From assembly GCA_035275065.1 (NCBI GenBank), contig DATENM010000037.1, positions 1 to 64,000 on the forward strand: a stretch of DNA of 64,000 nucleotides, given 5' to 3'. This document shows positions 31,096-40,435 of this stretch, piece by piece (position 1 is the stretch's first letter; each line of letters opens with the position of its first letter). The notes beneath the pieces are model-generated. The model was not told the DNA's origin. It made no database searches and saw nothing but the letters and a program-made list of their open reading frames with translations. The position numbers and the translations under genes were made by a program. Origin of the DNA: Blastocatellia bacterium. Its GTDB lineage: Bacteria; Acidobacteriota; Blastocatellia; UBA7656.

Positions 31096-32475
31096 ATGGC
31101 GCAGCCGGGAGATGAACCCTACAAATCGCAAAGTCTCATGATGAATTCTGAAGGTCAGCGCAATGCAGCGCAGGCGGGCGAGGGTCGCGCCGCGCGCCTG
31201 CCGAAAGCCCTGACGGTATTGCTGGCCGCAATGGCTTCCGCCTACCTGTTGCAGATCGCCACGCCGCTGCGCGTCGATCACGACTCCATCGAGTACCTGA
31301 CGGTTGCGGCTTCTATCGCTGATGGGCGAGGCTTCATGCTCAATGGGGCGCCGGCTTTTGTTCCCTATGGCTACCCCCTGCTGGTCGCCGGTCTCGAACA
31401 GCTAGGCGTAGCGGCGTCCTGGTGCTTCGTGCTGCTGAATTGTCTTTTTCTCGGCCTCGGCCTGACCTGCGCGTTCCGCGTCTTAAAGCATGCTTACCGG
31501 TTACAGTCGAGGATGGTGACTGTCTGTATGATTGCCAGCCTGTCTTCGTTCGTGCTGGTCAAGCATGTGACCCGTCCGGCAACCGATTGCATCTTCTTCG
31601 GCTTATTCTTTCTATCTTTGTATTTGCTGGTCAGAGTCGAAGAGGGCGCATGGTTTACCAGCAATCTTTTGCTGGCGTTGCTGACCATCTTTGTCGCGAT
31701 CAATTTCCGCAGGGTCGGCATTGCGCTGGTGCCTGCGCTGCTTTACGCCTTGAGGTCAAAGGCGCTCAAGCAGCCGGCGCTTGCCAATCTCGTCAGCCGT
31801 TTCAGGTACGCGCTGATCGGCCTGAGCATCATCGTTCTGATCATCGTCGCGGCGGCCCTGTTCAGAACCCGGCAGTTCCAGGGCGCGCTCGACGCTTTCG
31901 ACGAAAATGGCGGCGCGAAAAGCTTGCTGTTGATTTTACAGTACCGGATCACGGAGCTTGGAGAGCTGGTTCTCAACCTGCCGGCGACACGGCTCTCCAG
32001 ATTGAGCCCCTTCCTGTTCATCTTATTCGGCCCATTGCTGGTGATGATGATCGCGAAGTCGCTACACCGCCATCGCCATTGCCCGACGGTCACCGACATT
32101 GCGCTGCTCGCCTACATCGGCACGTTGTTTTTATGGCCGTTTTACGACCCGCGCTTCTGGATGCCCTGCATCCCTATCCTTGCGGCAATCGCTTGCAGCG
32201 AGCTCTGGCAACCGGCTTCCGTTACAGCGGGCCGAAGAATCGCTCAAGGGTATTTCGGCTGGCTCATCTTAACGGGCCTGGCGGCGCTGGCCTTCACGAC
32301 GCGCATCACCTTTTCCGGTTCGAACTTCGCCAATCTCTACGGCGACCGAACCCTACAGCCGAGCTATGAATACGCCTTCAAGGGGCGGGCCGAAGGCAAA
32401 GTGATTGATGAGGCCGTCGCGGTCATCAAGCGTTACGGCGGCCCGCGCAATCCTTCGCCCGCGGCAACCGAATAA
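31096..32475 (+). CDS. multi-pass membrane protein, GT39/ArnT-like glycosyltransferase candidate
   Basis: The 459-residue product has about ten TM helices. After the first helix there is a short periplasmic loop with DHDSIEYLTVAASIADGRG, the position of the acidic catalytic motif in GT-C enzymes (PMT/ArnT superfamily), followed by YGYPLLVAGLE. A C-terminal segment (about 385-459) is soluble. Such proteins transfer sugars from polyprenyl-phosphate donors on the periplasmic side. It is the only plus-strand gene inside the otherwise minus-strand locus and converges with a GT2 gene only 10 bp away. The start could also be ATG 31138 or 31141. The function is an inference from topology and the acidic loop. 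Confidence 0.72.
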   Translation: MAQPGDEPYKSQSLMMNSEGQRNAAQAGEGRAARLPKALTVLLAAMASAYLLQIATPLRVDHDSIEYLTVAASIADGRGFMLNGAPAFVPYGYPLLVAGLEQLGVAASWCFVLLNCLFLGLGLTCAFRVLKHAYRLQSRMVTVCMIASLSSFVLVKHVTRPATDCIFFGLFFLSLYLLVRVEEGAWFTSNLLLALLTIFVAINFRRVGIALVPALLYALRSKALKQPALANLVSRFRYALIGLSIIVLIIVAAALFRTRQFQGALDAFDENGGAKSLLLILQYRITELGELVLNLPATRLSRLSPFLFILFGPLLVMMIAKSLHRHRHCPTVTDIALLAYIGTLFLWPFYDPRFWMPCIPILAAIACSELWQPASVTAGRRIAQGYFGWLILTGLAALAFTTRITFSGSNFANLYGDRTLQPSYEYAFKGRAEGKVIDEAVAVIKRYGGPRNPSPAATE

Positions 32476-32485
32476 TCGCATCGCC

Positions 32486-33475
32486 CTATCCCGGATAGAT
32501 CAGCGACGTGGGAACCCGGTGACGCAAGGCTTCGATTTTGGGCGATTCCTTCTTCAGATTTCTTGCGATCAGCACGGGCAGCGCCGGCCACCACCAGACC
32601 GGCAGTCGCATGATGACGCGCAGCGCGTTGGCAAAGCGCTTTTTCAACAGCTCGATCATCACAGTCGAGGCGGCAACCGACAGGGGCTTCAAGCGCGCCT
32701 TGAATAGCGCCGCGGGGCCCAATTCGAGCCGCACCGCATCACCCTTGAGGAACTCCTTGTAAAAGAGCCGGTAATCTTCGACCGAGCGCAAGCTGCGGCG
32801 CGCCGACGCCGCCACCTGCGCCGCGTGTATGCGGTTGATCGTCAGTTGGCGCGGGACGTAAACAAAATTCCATTGCATCAGCAGGCGCTGCCAGCAGAAG
32901 ACATCAAAGTGTATGAAGCGGCTCTCAAACTTCGGCCCTTGCTCCCAGGCCCGCTTTCTCACGGTCGCGGTCGTCAGCGCCGGCAAGGGCACACTCGCCG
33001 TGCCATTCATCAGTTGCCGAATCATCTCGCGGCCATCGTAACGTTGCGTTGTCGCCGCTTCATCTTCCACCGCATAGCGAATGCCGTTGGCAAACAGCCA
33101 GGCTTCGCCATTGCCGATCAAGCCGACCGAGTCGTCGCCGTTCGCGTTGATGATGCCGTGTAGCGTCTCCATGCACCTGGGCTGCATCAGGTCGTCATGA
33201 CACAGCAGCTTCACCCAGTCGCCCTGACAGAGCGACACGGCGCGATTGACGTTCTCTGCCTGCGCCAGAAAGTCATCCGCGCGATGCACACGAATGCGCC
33301 GGTCGCGGCGGGCATAGTCGTCGAGAATCGCCGGCGTCTGGTCGGTCGAGCAGTTGTCCGAGACAACGATTTCAAAATCACTGAACGTCTGCGCCAGCGC
33401 GCTGTCGAGCGCTTCAGCGAGATAGTCGGCGCCGTTATAAACCGGCAGCGCCACCGATAACCCTGGCGTCTTCAT
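32486..33475 (-). CDS. GT2 family glycosyltransferase
   Basis: This 329-residue protein has a GT-A fold typical of family 2: LSVALPVYNGADYLAEALDS at the N-terminus, DFEIVVSDNCSTDQTP, then VKLLCHDDLMQP with the DxD-like metal site near residues 90-100. The C-terminal third (basic, with LLKKRFANALRVIMRL) may contact the membrane. It inverts the anomeric configuration when transferring a nucleotide sugar to the growing lipid-linked unit. The start overlaps the cupin stop by 4 bp (ATGA). The sugar is unknown. Confidence 0.88.
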   Translation of the reverse strand: MKTPGLSVALPVYNGADYLAEALDSALAQTFSDFEIVVSDNCSTDQTPAILDDYARRDRRIRVHRADDFLAQAENVNRAVSLCQGDWVKLLCHDDLMQPRCMETLHGIINANGDDSVGLIGNGEAWLFANGIRYAVEDEAATTQRYDGREMIRQLMNGTASVPLPALTTATVRKRAWEQGPKFESRFIHFDVFCWQRLLMQWNFVYVPRQLTINRIHAAQVAASARRSLRSVEDYRLFYKEFLKGDAVRLELGPAALFKARLKPLSVAASTVMIELLKKRFANALRVIMRLPVWWWPALPVLIARNLKKESPKIEALRHRVPTSLIYPG

Positions 33476-33882
33476 AGCAGGCTCATCGCCACCGTATCGT
33501 CGGCTTCGTACAACCGGTCGGCATAAGCGACCAGCAGCATCCGAGCGGCGGCGGCCTCAGGATTCTTGAAGGCGTGCGCCAACCCCGCGGGCACATAGAC
33601 CGTCTGCGGGGTTTCGGCGTCCAGCCATAGCTCGCGGCTTTCGCCCGTCGTCGGGTCGTGCAAGCGCAACTGCGCGCGGCCCACGACAACCGTGAACCAT
33701 TCCGCCGTGCGCCGGTGGTAATGATTGCCGCGCACCTCCCCCGGCTCGGCCATCGTCAGGTAGACTTCGCCGGTCTGCTCGGGCAGTCGCGCTTCGCGGC
33801 CATCGATCACTTTGAGAAACCAGCCGCGCGCGTCTGCCTTCAACTGCCGGGGAATGATCTCGACCTGGTCGAGCAAGCTCAT
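33472..33882 (-). CDS. cupin protein, CapF C-terminal-domain-like sugar nucleotide enzyme
   Basis: The 136-residue product is a single cupin domain: GNHYHRRTAEWFTVVVG carries the metal-binding His pair and Glu (about 50-66), and VPAGLAHAF the second His motif (about 97-105). The pattern resembles the C-terminal cupin of CapF/FnlB-type enzymes and WxcM-like proteins, which do epimerase or isomerase chemistry on keto-sugars. It overlaps the downstream GT2 gene and the upstream SDR gene by 4 bp each. It is therefore likely to work with the SDR reductase on the same CDP-linked keto-sugar, which is inference. Confidence 0.75.
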   Translation of the reverse strand: MSLLDQVEIIPRQLKADARGWFLKVIDGREARLPEQTGEVYLTMAEPGEVRGNHYHRRTAEWFTVVVGRAQLRLHDPTTGESRELWLDAETPQTVYVPAGLAHAFKNPEAAAARMLLVAYADRLYEADDTVAMSLL

Positions 33883-34805
33883 AGCATCGCCTCGACGGTT
33901 TGCCGCAGCCCTTCTTCAAGGCTGATGGCTGGTGCCCATCGCAGTTCTTTGGCTAGCCGCTCAATGTTCGCCGCGTAGAGCATCGGCTCCTCGTGGCGAT
34001 ATGGGATTCGGCCAAAGGCGAGCTTTGGCGCGACCCCTCGCTCTCGCAGGATGGCGGCGATAGTCTCGATCAGGGTCCGCAAACGAATGGCGTGGCCCGC
34101 GCCGAGATTCAGAATGCGCAGCCTACCCGCGGGCGGCAGCAAGAGGGCGCGCCAGAAGGCTTCGGCGACATCTTGCACATAGACGTAATCGCGCACCTGC
34201 TCGCAGCCGGTCAGTTCAATCGGCTCGCCGCGCCGGCTGCGCGCCACGATGTAAGGCACCAGGCGCGGCTCGCTGTCGCCCGGCCCGTACACGTCAAAGA
34301 TTCGCAACAGGGTGATGGGCAGCCGCGACGCATAAAAGTGGGCGCACAAGGAGGCCGCCGCTTTGGCGACGCCATAAGCCGACAGCGGCACCGCCGGGTC
34401 CGTTTCAACGAAGGGGCGATCTTGCGGCGTGTACTCCAGGCCCGAACCGGCGAAGACAATCAGCGGTCGGTCGGTCAGGGCTTCGGCGGCGGCCAACAGG
34501 TTTTCAGCGCCGATGACGTTGGCCTTCAGCATCGTCGCAAGCGTGCCGCGGCCAGGCGATGCGCCGGCTGCCGCCAGATGAATGATGGCGTGCGGGCTGA
34601 CTTCAAGCAGCAGGGCGCGCAGCCGCTCGCGCTCGCACAGATCAACCTGATAGTTGTAATCGGCTGATGGCGCGCGGCCGGTCAACGAGACATTGTGAAT
34701 CTCGATTCCGCCCCCTTCGGCCAGGCCAATCAGGTGACGACCGATGAACCCCGTGCCGCCGGTCACCAGCACGCGCTTGCCGCGCCAGACCGTCAGACAG
34801 TCCAT
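33879..34805 (-). CDS. NAD-dependent sugar nucleotide epimerase/reductase (extended SDR)
   Basis: This 308-residue extended SDR protein has the NAD(P) motif VLVTGGTGFIGRHLIGLA (about 14-31), IIHLAAAG, a GSGLEY segment in place of the usual catalytic Ser/Thr block, and the catalytic YGVAK (Tyr-x3-Lys near 144-148). A DVYGPGD motif and ILNLGAG follow as in the GalE/RfbJ group. It sits immediately downstream of CDP-glucose 4,6-dehydratase (13-bp overlap), so a CDP-4-keto-6-deoxyglucose 4-reductase or epimerase of the abequose/paratose kind is a reasonable guess. A split CapF arrangement with the following cupin is the alternative. Confidence 0.82.
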   Translation of the reverse strand: MDCLTVWRGKRVLVTGGTGFIGRHLIGLAEGGGIEIHNVSLTGRAPSADYNYQVDLCERERLRALLLEVSPHAIIHLAAAGASPGRGTLATMLKANVIGAENLLAAAEALTDRPLIVFAGSGLEYTPQDRPFVETDPAVPLSAYGVAKAAASLCAHFYASRLPITLLRIFDVYGPGDSEPRLVPYIVARSRRGEPIELTGCEQVRDYVYVQDVAEAFWRALLLPPAGRLRILNLGAGHAIRLRTLIETIAAILRERGVAPKLAFGRIPYRHEEPMLYAANIERLAKELRWAPAISLEEGLRQTVEAML

Positions 34806-35902
34806 CGCAGTCCTTTGGCGGCGGCGGCGCGCTCATAATTATCGAGGTCGGCAAGGCAGAGATCACAGGCCATGCGGTCATCCGCCGGCTCGGCGTAGAA
34901 AGCGCGATACCAGGCCACCGCGCGCTCAACCGCCGAGTGAAAATCCCAGACCGGCTGCCACCCGAGTTGTGAGCGCGCTTTGTCAATCGCCAGCAGCAAG
35001 CGACCGGCTTCGTGCGGCGCGTTCGCAATTTCGGAAGCCTGCCAGTCGCCCGCGCCCCACGCTTTGACGAGCGCGTCGGCAAGCTCGGCCACCGTGTAGG
35101 TGTCGGTCACCGGCGGCCCGAAGTTCCAGCCCGACGCGAAAGCCGCGCCCGCTGCCGCCAGCCGCGCCGCCAGCCAGAGATAACCCGACAGCGGCTCAAG
35201 TACATGCTGCCAGGGACGAACCGCGGCGGGGTTGCGCAGGATTAGCGGCTCGCCTTGCGACAGGGCGCGCATGGCATCAGGCACCAGCCGATCTTTTGCC
35301 CAATCGCCGCCACCGATGACATTGCCGGCGCGCGCCGTCGCCAGCCCGACGCCATGCGCATCGCTGGGCGACGGCGGAAAGTAAGCCCGGCGATACGAGG
35401 CGACGGCGATCTCCATCGCGGCTTTGCTGGCACTGTAAGGGTCGTGGCCGCCGAGCGCGTCGGTTTCGCGATAACCGTAAGGCCACTCGCGGTTCTCGTA
35501 GCACTTGTCTGTCGAGATAATGACGACCGCGCATGGATGAGAGAGACCGCGCACGGCTTCGAGCAGCGACAGCGTCCCCATGAGGTTGACTTCATAGGTC
35601 GCCAGCGGATTTGCGTAGGATTCGCGCACCAGTGTGTGCGCCGCGAGATGAAAGATGAAATCGGGTCGGCTGCGCGTAATCGCTTGTCGCAGGCGCTCGC
35701 GGTCGCGAACGTCGGCTTCGATATGTTCCAGGCGACCGGCAAGGCCGCACGCTTGAAACAGGCTAGGGGTGGTCGGCGGCGGCAATGAATAACCGACGAC
35801 GCGCGCGCCCAGCCGTTCGAGCCACAGCGCCAGCCATGCGCCTTTGAATCCCGTGTGCCCGGTGATGAAAGCGGTCTTGCCCGCGAACGCGCCGGCGAAC
35901 AT
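34793..35902 (-). CDS. rfbG: CDP-glucose 4,6-dehydratase
   Basis: From ATG 35902 the enzyme has 369 residues, normal for RfbG. It opens with KTAFITGHTGFKGAWLALWL (NAD-binding GxxGxxG), has the conserved STDKCYENREW block (catalytic Thr-Asp-Lys) and the DPYSASKAAME Tyr-x3-Lys motif, and ARAGNVIGGGDWA, which is diagnostic for CDP-glucose dehydratases. It converts CDP-D-glucose to CDP-4-keto-6-deoxyglucose, the branch point for 3,6-dideoxyhexoses. Its start shares one base with the RfbF stop (TGATG), so the two are coupled. Confidence 0.94.
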   Translation of the reverse strand: MFAGAFAGKTAFITGHTGFKGAWLALWLERLGARVVGYSLPPPTTPSLFQACGLAGRLEHIEADVRDRERLRQAITRSRPDFIFHLAAHTLVRESYANPLATYEVNLMGTLSLLEAVRGLSHPCAVVIISTDKCYENREWPYGYRETDALGGHDPYSASKAAMEIAVASYRRAYFPPSPSDAHGVGLATARAGNVIGGGDWAKDRLVPDAMRALSQGEPLILRNPAAVRPWQHVLEPLSGYLWLAARLAAAGAAFASGWNFGPPVTDTYTVAELADALVKAWGAGDWQASEIANAPHEAGRLLLAIDKARSQLGWQPVWDFHSAVERAVAWYRAFYAEPADDRMACDLCLADLDNYERAAAAKGLRWTV

Positions 35903-36690
35903 CACCAGACCTTCCAGGGCGCGGCACCGCTCGCCCACAGCTCGTTCAGGATGCGCCACTCGCGATAGGTGTCCATCGGCTGCCAGAAGCCGTCGTGAGC
36001 ATACATGACCAGTTGGCCCTCGCGCGCCAAACGCCCCAGCGGCTCGCGTTCGAGAATCAGTTGCTCGTCTGAGGCGAGGTAATCCCAGACACGCGGATCG
36101 AAGACAAAGAAGCCGCCGTTGATGTAGCCTTCGCTGGCCTGCGGCTTTTCGGCGAATTCATTGACGATGACCAGGCCGCCGCGCTCGGCCGTATCCATCA
36201 CGCCGAACCTGCCGGGCGGGCGCACGCCTGTGACGGTGGCAACGCGGCCATGCGAGCGGTGAAATTCGATCAGCCGGGCGATGTCTAAATCGGCAACCCC
36301 ATCGCCGTAGGTCACGCAGAACAGCTCGCCGCCTTCGAGATACTTTCTCACTTTCCAGAGCCGCCCGGCGGTCTGCGTGCGCTCGCCGGTTTCGGCAAGC
36401 GTGACGCGCCAGTCTTCGAGCGGCCCATCATGAAAGTCGACCGCGCGGCGCTCGCCGAGGGTGACCGTCAAATCCGCCGCGACGGCGTGATAGTTGAGAA
36501 AGAATTCTTTGATCGTCCAGCCTTTGTAGCCGAGGCAAAGGACGAAGTCATTGACGCCATAGCGCGCATAGAGCTTCATGATGTGCCATAGCACAGGCCG
36601 CTCGCCGATGCGAATCATCGGCTTGGGGATGTCGTCGGCGACCTCGCGAATCCGCGTCCCTTGCCCGCCGCACAGAATCACCGCTTTCAT
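35902..36690 (-). CDS. rfbF: glucose-1-phosphate cytidylyltransferase
   Basis: ATG 36690 opens MKAVILCGGQGTRIREVADD, the nucleotidyltransferase signature; a TTG two codons upstream is not needed. The 262-residue length, the KPMIRIGERPVLWHIMKLY block, YGDGVADLDI (metal and sugar site) and the GFWQPMDTYREW C-terminal motif match RfbF/AscA. It makes CDP-glucose from CTP and glucose 1-phosphate. Together with the next gene it supplies CDP-4-keto-6-deoxyglucose for a deoxy- or dideoxyhexose in the polymer. Confidence 0.95.
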   Translation of the reverse strand: MKAVILCGGQGTRIREVADDIPKPMIRIGERPVLWHIMKLYARYGVNDFVLCLGYKGWTIKEFFLNYHAVAADLTVTLGERRAVDFHDGPLEDWRVTLAETGERTQTAGRLWKVRKYLEGGELFCVTYGDGVADLDIARLIEFHRSHGRVATVTGVRPPGRFGVMDTAERGGLVIVNEFAEKPQASEGYINGGFFVFDPRVWDYLASDEQLILEREPLGRLAREGQLVMYAHDGFWQPMDTYREWRILNELWASGAAPWKVW

Positions 36691-36692
36691 AT

Positions 36693-37592
36693 TCAATCTC
36701 GTATGGCGCTGACGTAGTAAGGAATGGTGCGCAGAAAGTCGCCGGGGAATTTGAGCATGAACTTGGCCAGCGCCTTGAAACTGGCGGGCTCTAATTTCAG
36801 CCTTTGCCGGATGAGCTGATTCATCACCCGGCGATTGTAGCCCAGCTTGATCAGTTGCCGGTAAATCTCTGGCACCTCCTTAAACAGCACCTTCACGTCA
36901 CGGGCGCGCCAGGAAGGGCGCGCCCACATCGCGTCGCACATCGGCTCGGCGAGCAGGTACATCGGGCCGCGGCTCGCCGCATAAGCGGCCATATACAGCG
37001 CCAGCGCGAAATTCTTCGCGGCGTCGGGCCAGGCCGACAGGCTCTCGACGGCCAGCGCCCGGTTCAAGATGTTGACGCTCATGAAGACAATGCCGTTTTC
37101 GTCTCGCAACAGGCATTCTTCGACCAGCGGCATCGCCGTCGCGGTATAACGATCCTGGGGATATTCATAAAACCGCTGACTGATGACCTGGCCATCGAGC
37201 GTGTTGACACAGCGAAAGTTCATGTGGAGCAGGGCGATCTCGCGGTTCGCTTCGAGCAGGCGCAAGCCGGCGCTCACGACATCCGGGCGCATCTCGTCAT
37301 CGTCGCTCACCGTCCAGACATATTCGCCGGCGGCCTGCTTGACGCAGAAAGCTATGTTGCCGGGCAGCTTGATGTTGCGCGGGTGATGAAAGATTTTGAT
37401 TCGCTCGCCAAGCTGCGCCTGCCATTTCTTACAAACGTCTACGGTCAGGTCTGTCGAAGCATTATCCGAAACGATCAACTCACATTCCTCCCAGCGGTCG
37501 CCGATGCTGCGCACCGCCCAGGCGATCTGCGCGTCGAGGAACGCCGCGCGGTTGTAGGAAGGAATGGCGATGGTTAATCGCGGCCTTTGCAT
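36693..37592 (-). CDS. GT2 family glycosyltransferase
   Basis: The 299-residue product (ATG 37592, MQRPRLTIAIPSYNRAAFLD) is a GT-A fold family 2 enzyme: CELIVSDNASTDLTVDVC and VWTVSDDDEMRPDV with the Asp-rich metal-binding site (about residues 88-98). The C-terminal half contains a helical, basic region (IRQRLKLEPASFKALAKF) likely to touch the membrane. It is located between the flippase and RfbF genes. Gene spacing is 14 bp from the flippase stop and 2 bp to the RfbF start codon, so it is in the same transcript. Donor sugar unknown; a CDP-deoxyhexose is possible. Confidence 0.87.
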   Translation of the reverse strand: MQRPRLTIAIPSYNRAAFLDAQIAWAVRSIGDRWEECELIVSDNASTDLTVDVCKKWQAQLGERIKIFHHPRNIKLPGNIAFCVKQAAGEYVWTVSDDDEMRPDVVSAGLRLLEANREIALLHMNFRCVNTLDGQVISQRFYEYPQDRYTATAMPLVEECLLRDENGIVFMSVNILNRALAVESLSAWPDAAKNFALALYMAAYAASRGPMYLLAEPMCDAMWARPSWRARDVKVLFKEVPEIYRQLIKLGYNRRVMNQLIRQRLKLEPASFKALAKFMLKFPGDFLRTIPYYVSAIRD

Positions 37593-37606
37593 AGCAAAGC
37601 TCACCG

Positions 37607-39184
37607 TCACAGCCGCTGGCTTAAGATATCCGTGGCGCGCCAGCGCATCATGGCTTGCAGCCACTGTTGTTCTTCAAGCGTCAGCACGCGCTTCCAAACA
37701 ATTGCCGCATAGCCGCTTAAGGCAACCAGCGCCGAACCGGCAATCCACAGCGGCGACCAGCCATTCAACACCAGCGGCATCGGCGTGAATAAAATACCTA
37801 GGGCCAGCCAGTAACTCCGCGGCTGCGCCGCAAACGGCGACGCCGGAAAACCCGAAAGCCGTCGCGCCAGCCACACCAGCAAACTCGTATCGATCAACAC
37901 CCGCAGTGACCAGGCGATGGCCGCGCCGACCGCGCCATAGCTATACGTCAGGACGGCCGCGCCGCCGAGGTAAGGCAACAGCTCCGCCAGATGAAGGCGC
38001 GCCACGACATCGCTTCTGCCGCAAGCCATCAGCAAAAGATAAGGCACATAGGCGACGATGCTGAACATCAACCCGGCGACCAGAATATAGAATGGCAGGA
38101 CGCTCTCGCGGCCATAATCCGGCCCCGCCCACAGCGTCAAAAACGGCTTGGCGATGACGCACAGCAGCATCCCCAGCGGCGCTGTCCACAACAGGTTGCC
38201 GCGCAGCATCCGCGTAGAGAGCCGGCGCAGCGGCTCGCGATCCGTTTCCGCCTGCAAGCGGCTGAAGGCCGGAAACGTCGCGTCGGCCACCGCAATCGAC
38301 AGCACCGTCAGCATCCCCGCGAGATTGAAAGCGACTGAATAATAGGCGAGGCTGCTGACCGAGGCGAAGCGCGCCACAAAGAACTTTTCGGCATGCGCCA
38401 GCAGCGTCGAGGCCAGCGATGAAGTCACCAGGCCCGCGCCAAACCCGGCCAGCGGCTTAATCAGCGGGCGGGTGATTTGTGGCCGGGCGAGGCGCGGCAA
38501 CAGCCGGCGCGCGATCAACGCCTGCAAGAGCGCGCTGACCAGAGCCATGCCGGTTATCACTGAGACTGCGCCGACCAACCCCGCCCCCCGTGCCAGCACC
38601 ACTGGCACAAGTAAAAGCTGCGCGGTCAGGCAGCCCGAAATCACCAGCGCGTTCCAATCCATCCGCAGGCGAACCAGTTGCGGCGTGTTCATCACTCCGG
38701 CAATCACGCGGAACACAAATCCGAGCGCGGCGATCCTGAGCGCCAACGTCGCCACGGTTTGCAGCGACGCCGGCAACTTCAATGCATGCTCGACCAGCGG
38801 CGCGGCAATCAGCATCAGACTGCCACTGATTAGCACCGCCGGCACCAGAGCGAGCAACAGCGAAGTCCAGACGACCGCCGCTTCGCCGCGCCGATCATGG
38901 CGCGCAAAGGCTTCGCCGCCGAACCGCGTTGACGCCATCCCCATGCCCAGGTCGGCGAAAGCCAGATAGCCGATCAAGGCGTTAATCAGCGACAGCACGC
39001 CATACTGTTCAGCGCCGAGCAGGCGAATGACGAAAGGCGTCGCGATAAAAGCGGCGAGCAGCGCGACGCCCTGGCCGCCGAGCGTCCACAGGCTGCCGCG
39101 CACCACTTTCGTCGCCATGCCGGCAGACAGATTGGCTTGAACAGCGGCGCTCGCCATCGCGCCGCTCACGGGCTGATTGCTCAT
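37607..39184 (-). CDS. lipid-linked oligosaccharide flippase (Wzx, MOP superfamily)
   Basis: This 525-residue integral membrane protein has about 14 hydrophobic helices in the MOP/PST pattern. The N-terminus contains a conserved block (GSLWTLGGQGVALLAAFIAT, then LGAEQYGVLSLINALIGYL). A central ASLLAHAEKFFVARFASVSSLAYYSVAFNL-like region, in pieces at about 255-285, is typical of polysaccharide transporters. It should flip the undecaprenyl-linked repeat unit to the periplasm. It follows the aminotransferase gene after a palindromic repeat (39208-39266). Confidence 0.9.
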   Translation of the reverse strand: MSNQPVSGAMASAAVQANLSAGMATKVVRGSLWTLGGQGVALLAAFIATPFVIRLLGAEQYGVLSLINALIGYLAFADLGMGMASTRFGGEAFARHDRRGEAAVVWTSLLLALVPAVLISGSLMLIAAPLVEHALKLPASLQTVATLALRIAALGFVFRVIAGVMNTPQLVRLRMDWNALVISGCLTAQLLLVPVVLARGAGLVGAVSVITGMALVSALLQALIARRLLPRLARPQITRPLIKPLAGFGAGLVTSSLASTLLAHAEKFFVARFASVSSLAYYSVAFNLAGMLTVLSIAVADATFPAFSRLQAETDREPLRRLSTRMLRGNLLWTAPLGMLLCVIAKPFLTLWAGPDYGRESVLPFYILVAGLMFSIVAYVPYLLLMACGRSDVVARLHLAELLPYLGGAAVLTYSYGAVGAAIAWSLRVLIDTSLLVWLARRLSGFPASPFAAQPRSYWLALGILFTPMPLVLNGWSPLWIAGSALVALSGYAAIVWKRVLTLEEQQWLQAMMRWRATDILSQRL

Positions 39185-39207
39185 CGGCTTGCGGATTTCA
39201 GGTGGAA

Positions 39208-39266
39208 GTGGCGCAAGCTAACCGCCTTGCGCTAGTCCGTGCGCAAGCTAACCGCCTTGCGCCACA
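39208..39266. repeat. GCGCAAG-type palindrome, copy 3 with one arm inverted
   Basis: The 22-bp module GCGCAAGCTAACCGCCTTGCGC occurs twice in the same direction (39211-39232 and 39241-39262), whereas copies 1 and 2 have it in opposite directions. The outer GTGGCGC/GCGCCAC ends are still inverted. This is what inversion of one module between its own GCGCAAG/CTTGCGC ends would give. It lies between the aminotransferase and flippase genes. Confidence 0.88.
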
Positions 39267-39316
39267 TCATCGCCGCCATTGCAGATGGCTCGATAGATTG
39301 AGAAGACCGAAGAGGG

Positions 39317-40435
39317 TTAAGCCTCGAAGGCGCGCACCGCCTCGACGACGCGGCGCGCATCGTCCGCCGACAGGTGTGGCCCGATTGGCAGGCTCAGGGC
39401 TTCGCGGTGGATCGCTTCGCTGATCGGGTAAGTGCCCGCTTTGAGGCCGAGGTCGGCATAGGCCGGCTGCAAATGCGGCGGCACCGGGTAATGAGTCAAG
39501 GTCTGAATGCCTTGCTCCCTCAGATGTTGCTGCAAGGCGTCGCGCCGCTGGCAGCGCACGACAAACAGGTGCCACACCGGCCCCGCGCCTTCGGCCACCA
39601 GCGGCAGCGATACCCCGGCGTCGCGCAAGCTTTCAAGATAGAGCGCGGCGATCTTCGCGCGCCGCGTGTTCCACTCATCAAGGTGGCGCAAGCGCACACG
39701 CAGCAGCGCCGCCTGCATCTCGTCGAGGCGGCTGTTGACGCCCTTCACATCATTGTAATATTTCTCACGCGAGCCATAGTTGCGGAGCACGAGCAGCTGG
39801 GCGGCCAGGTCATCGTCATCGGTCGTGATGGCCCCGGCATCGCCGTAAGCGCCGAGGTTCTTCGTCGGGTAGAAGCTCCAGCCGGCGGCGTCACCGAGCG
39901 CGCCGGCGCGCCGACCCTTGAACCGCGCGCCGTGCGCTTGCGCCGCGTCTTCGATGACCTTCAAGCCGTGCCGGCGGGCGACCTCGTTAATCGCTTCCAT
40001 CTCGGCGGGCTGCCCGTAAAGATGCACCGGCAAGATCGCCTTCGTCCTACGGGTGATCGCCGCTTCCAGGCGCGCCGGGTCGAGGTTATAGGTGCGCGCG
40101 CCCGGCTCGGCCATCACAATCGTCGCGCCGACAGCCGACACCGCCAGGCAGGTGGCGATGTAGGTGTTCGACGGCACGATCACTTCGTCGCCCGCGCCGA
40201 TGCCATAACTCCGCAGGATCAACTGTAAGGCTTCAAGCCCGTTGCCGACGCCGACGCAATGCTTGACACCGCAATAAGCGGCCCACTCCGCTTCAAACGC
40301 TCGCACTTCCTGGCCGAGGATGTACCAGCCCGAATCGAAGACGCCGAGGCTGGCGGCATCCAGCTCGTCCTTGAGTTCCAGATAGGCGGCCCGCAGGTCG
40401 AGAAAGATCACCTCAGATTTGGCTTTCGTCATCAT
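39317..40435 (-). CDS. dTDP-3-keto-6-deoxyhexose 3-aminotransferase (FdtB/QdtB-like, DegT family)
   Basis: This 372-residue PLP enzyme has the DegT fold: [35 protein letters not shown] (PLP Asp near 163) and the Schiff-base Lys192 in [14 protein letters not shown]. The GNGLEAL and TKNLGA signatures are typical of the FdtB/QdtB/DesV subgroup, which aminates C3 of a dTDP-3-keto sugar. Its start (ATG 40435) shares a base with the stop of the ketoisomerase gene (TAATG), a pair found together in dTDP-Fuc3NAc and Quip3NAc pathways. An acetyltransferase (FdtC/QdtC) is not adjacent, so the amine may stay free or be acylated by another enzyme. Confidence 0.9.
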   Translation of the reverse strand: MMTKAKSEVIFLDLRAAYLELKDELDAASLGVFDSGWYILGQEVRAFEAEWAAYCGVKHCVGVGNGLEALQLILRSYGIGAGDEVIVPSNTYIATCLAVSAVGATIVMAEPGARTYNLDPARLEAAITRRTKAILPVHLYGQPAEMEAINEVARRHGLKVIEDAAQAHGARFKGRRAGALGDAAGWSFYPTKNLGAYGDAGAITTDDDDLAAQLLVLRNYGSREKYYNDVKGVNSRLDEMQAALLRVRLRHLDEWNTRRAKIAALYLESLRDAGVSLPLVAEGAGPVWHLFVVRCQRRDALQQHLREQGIQTLTHYPVPPHLQPAYADLGLKAGTYPISEAIHREALSLPIGPHLSADDARRVVEAVRAFEA

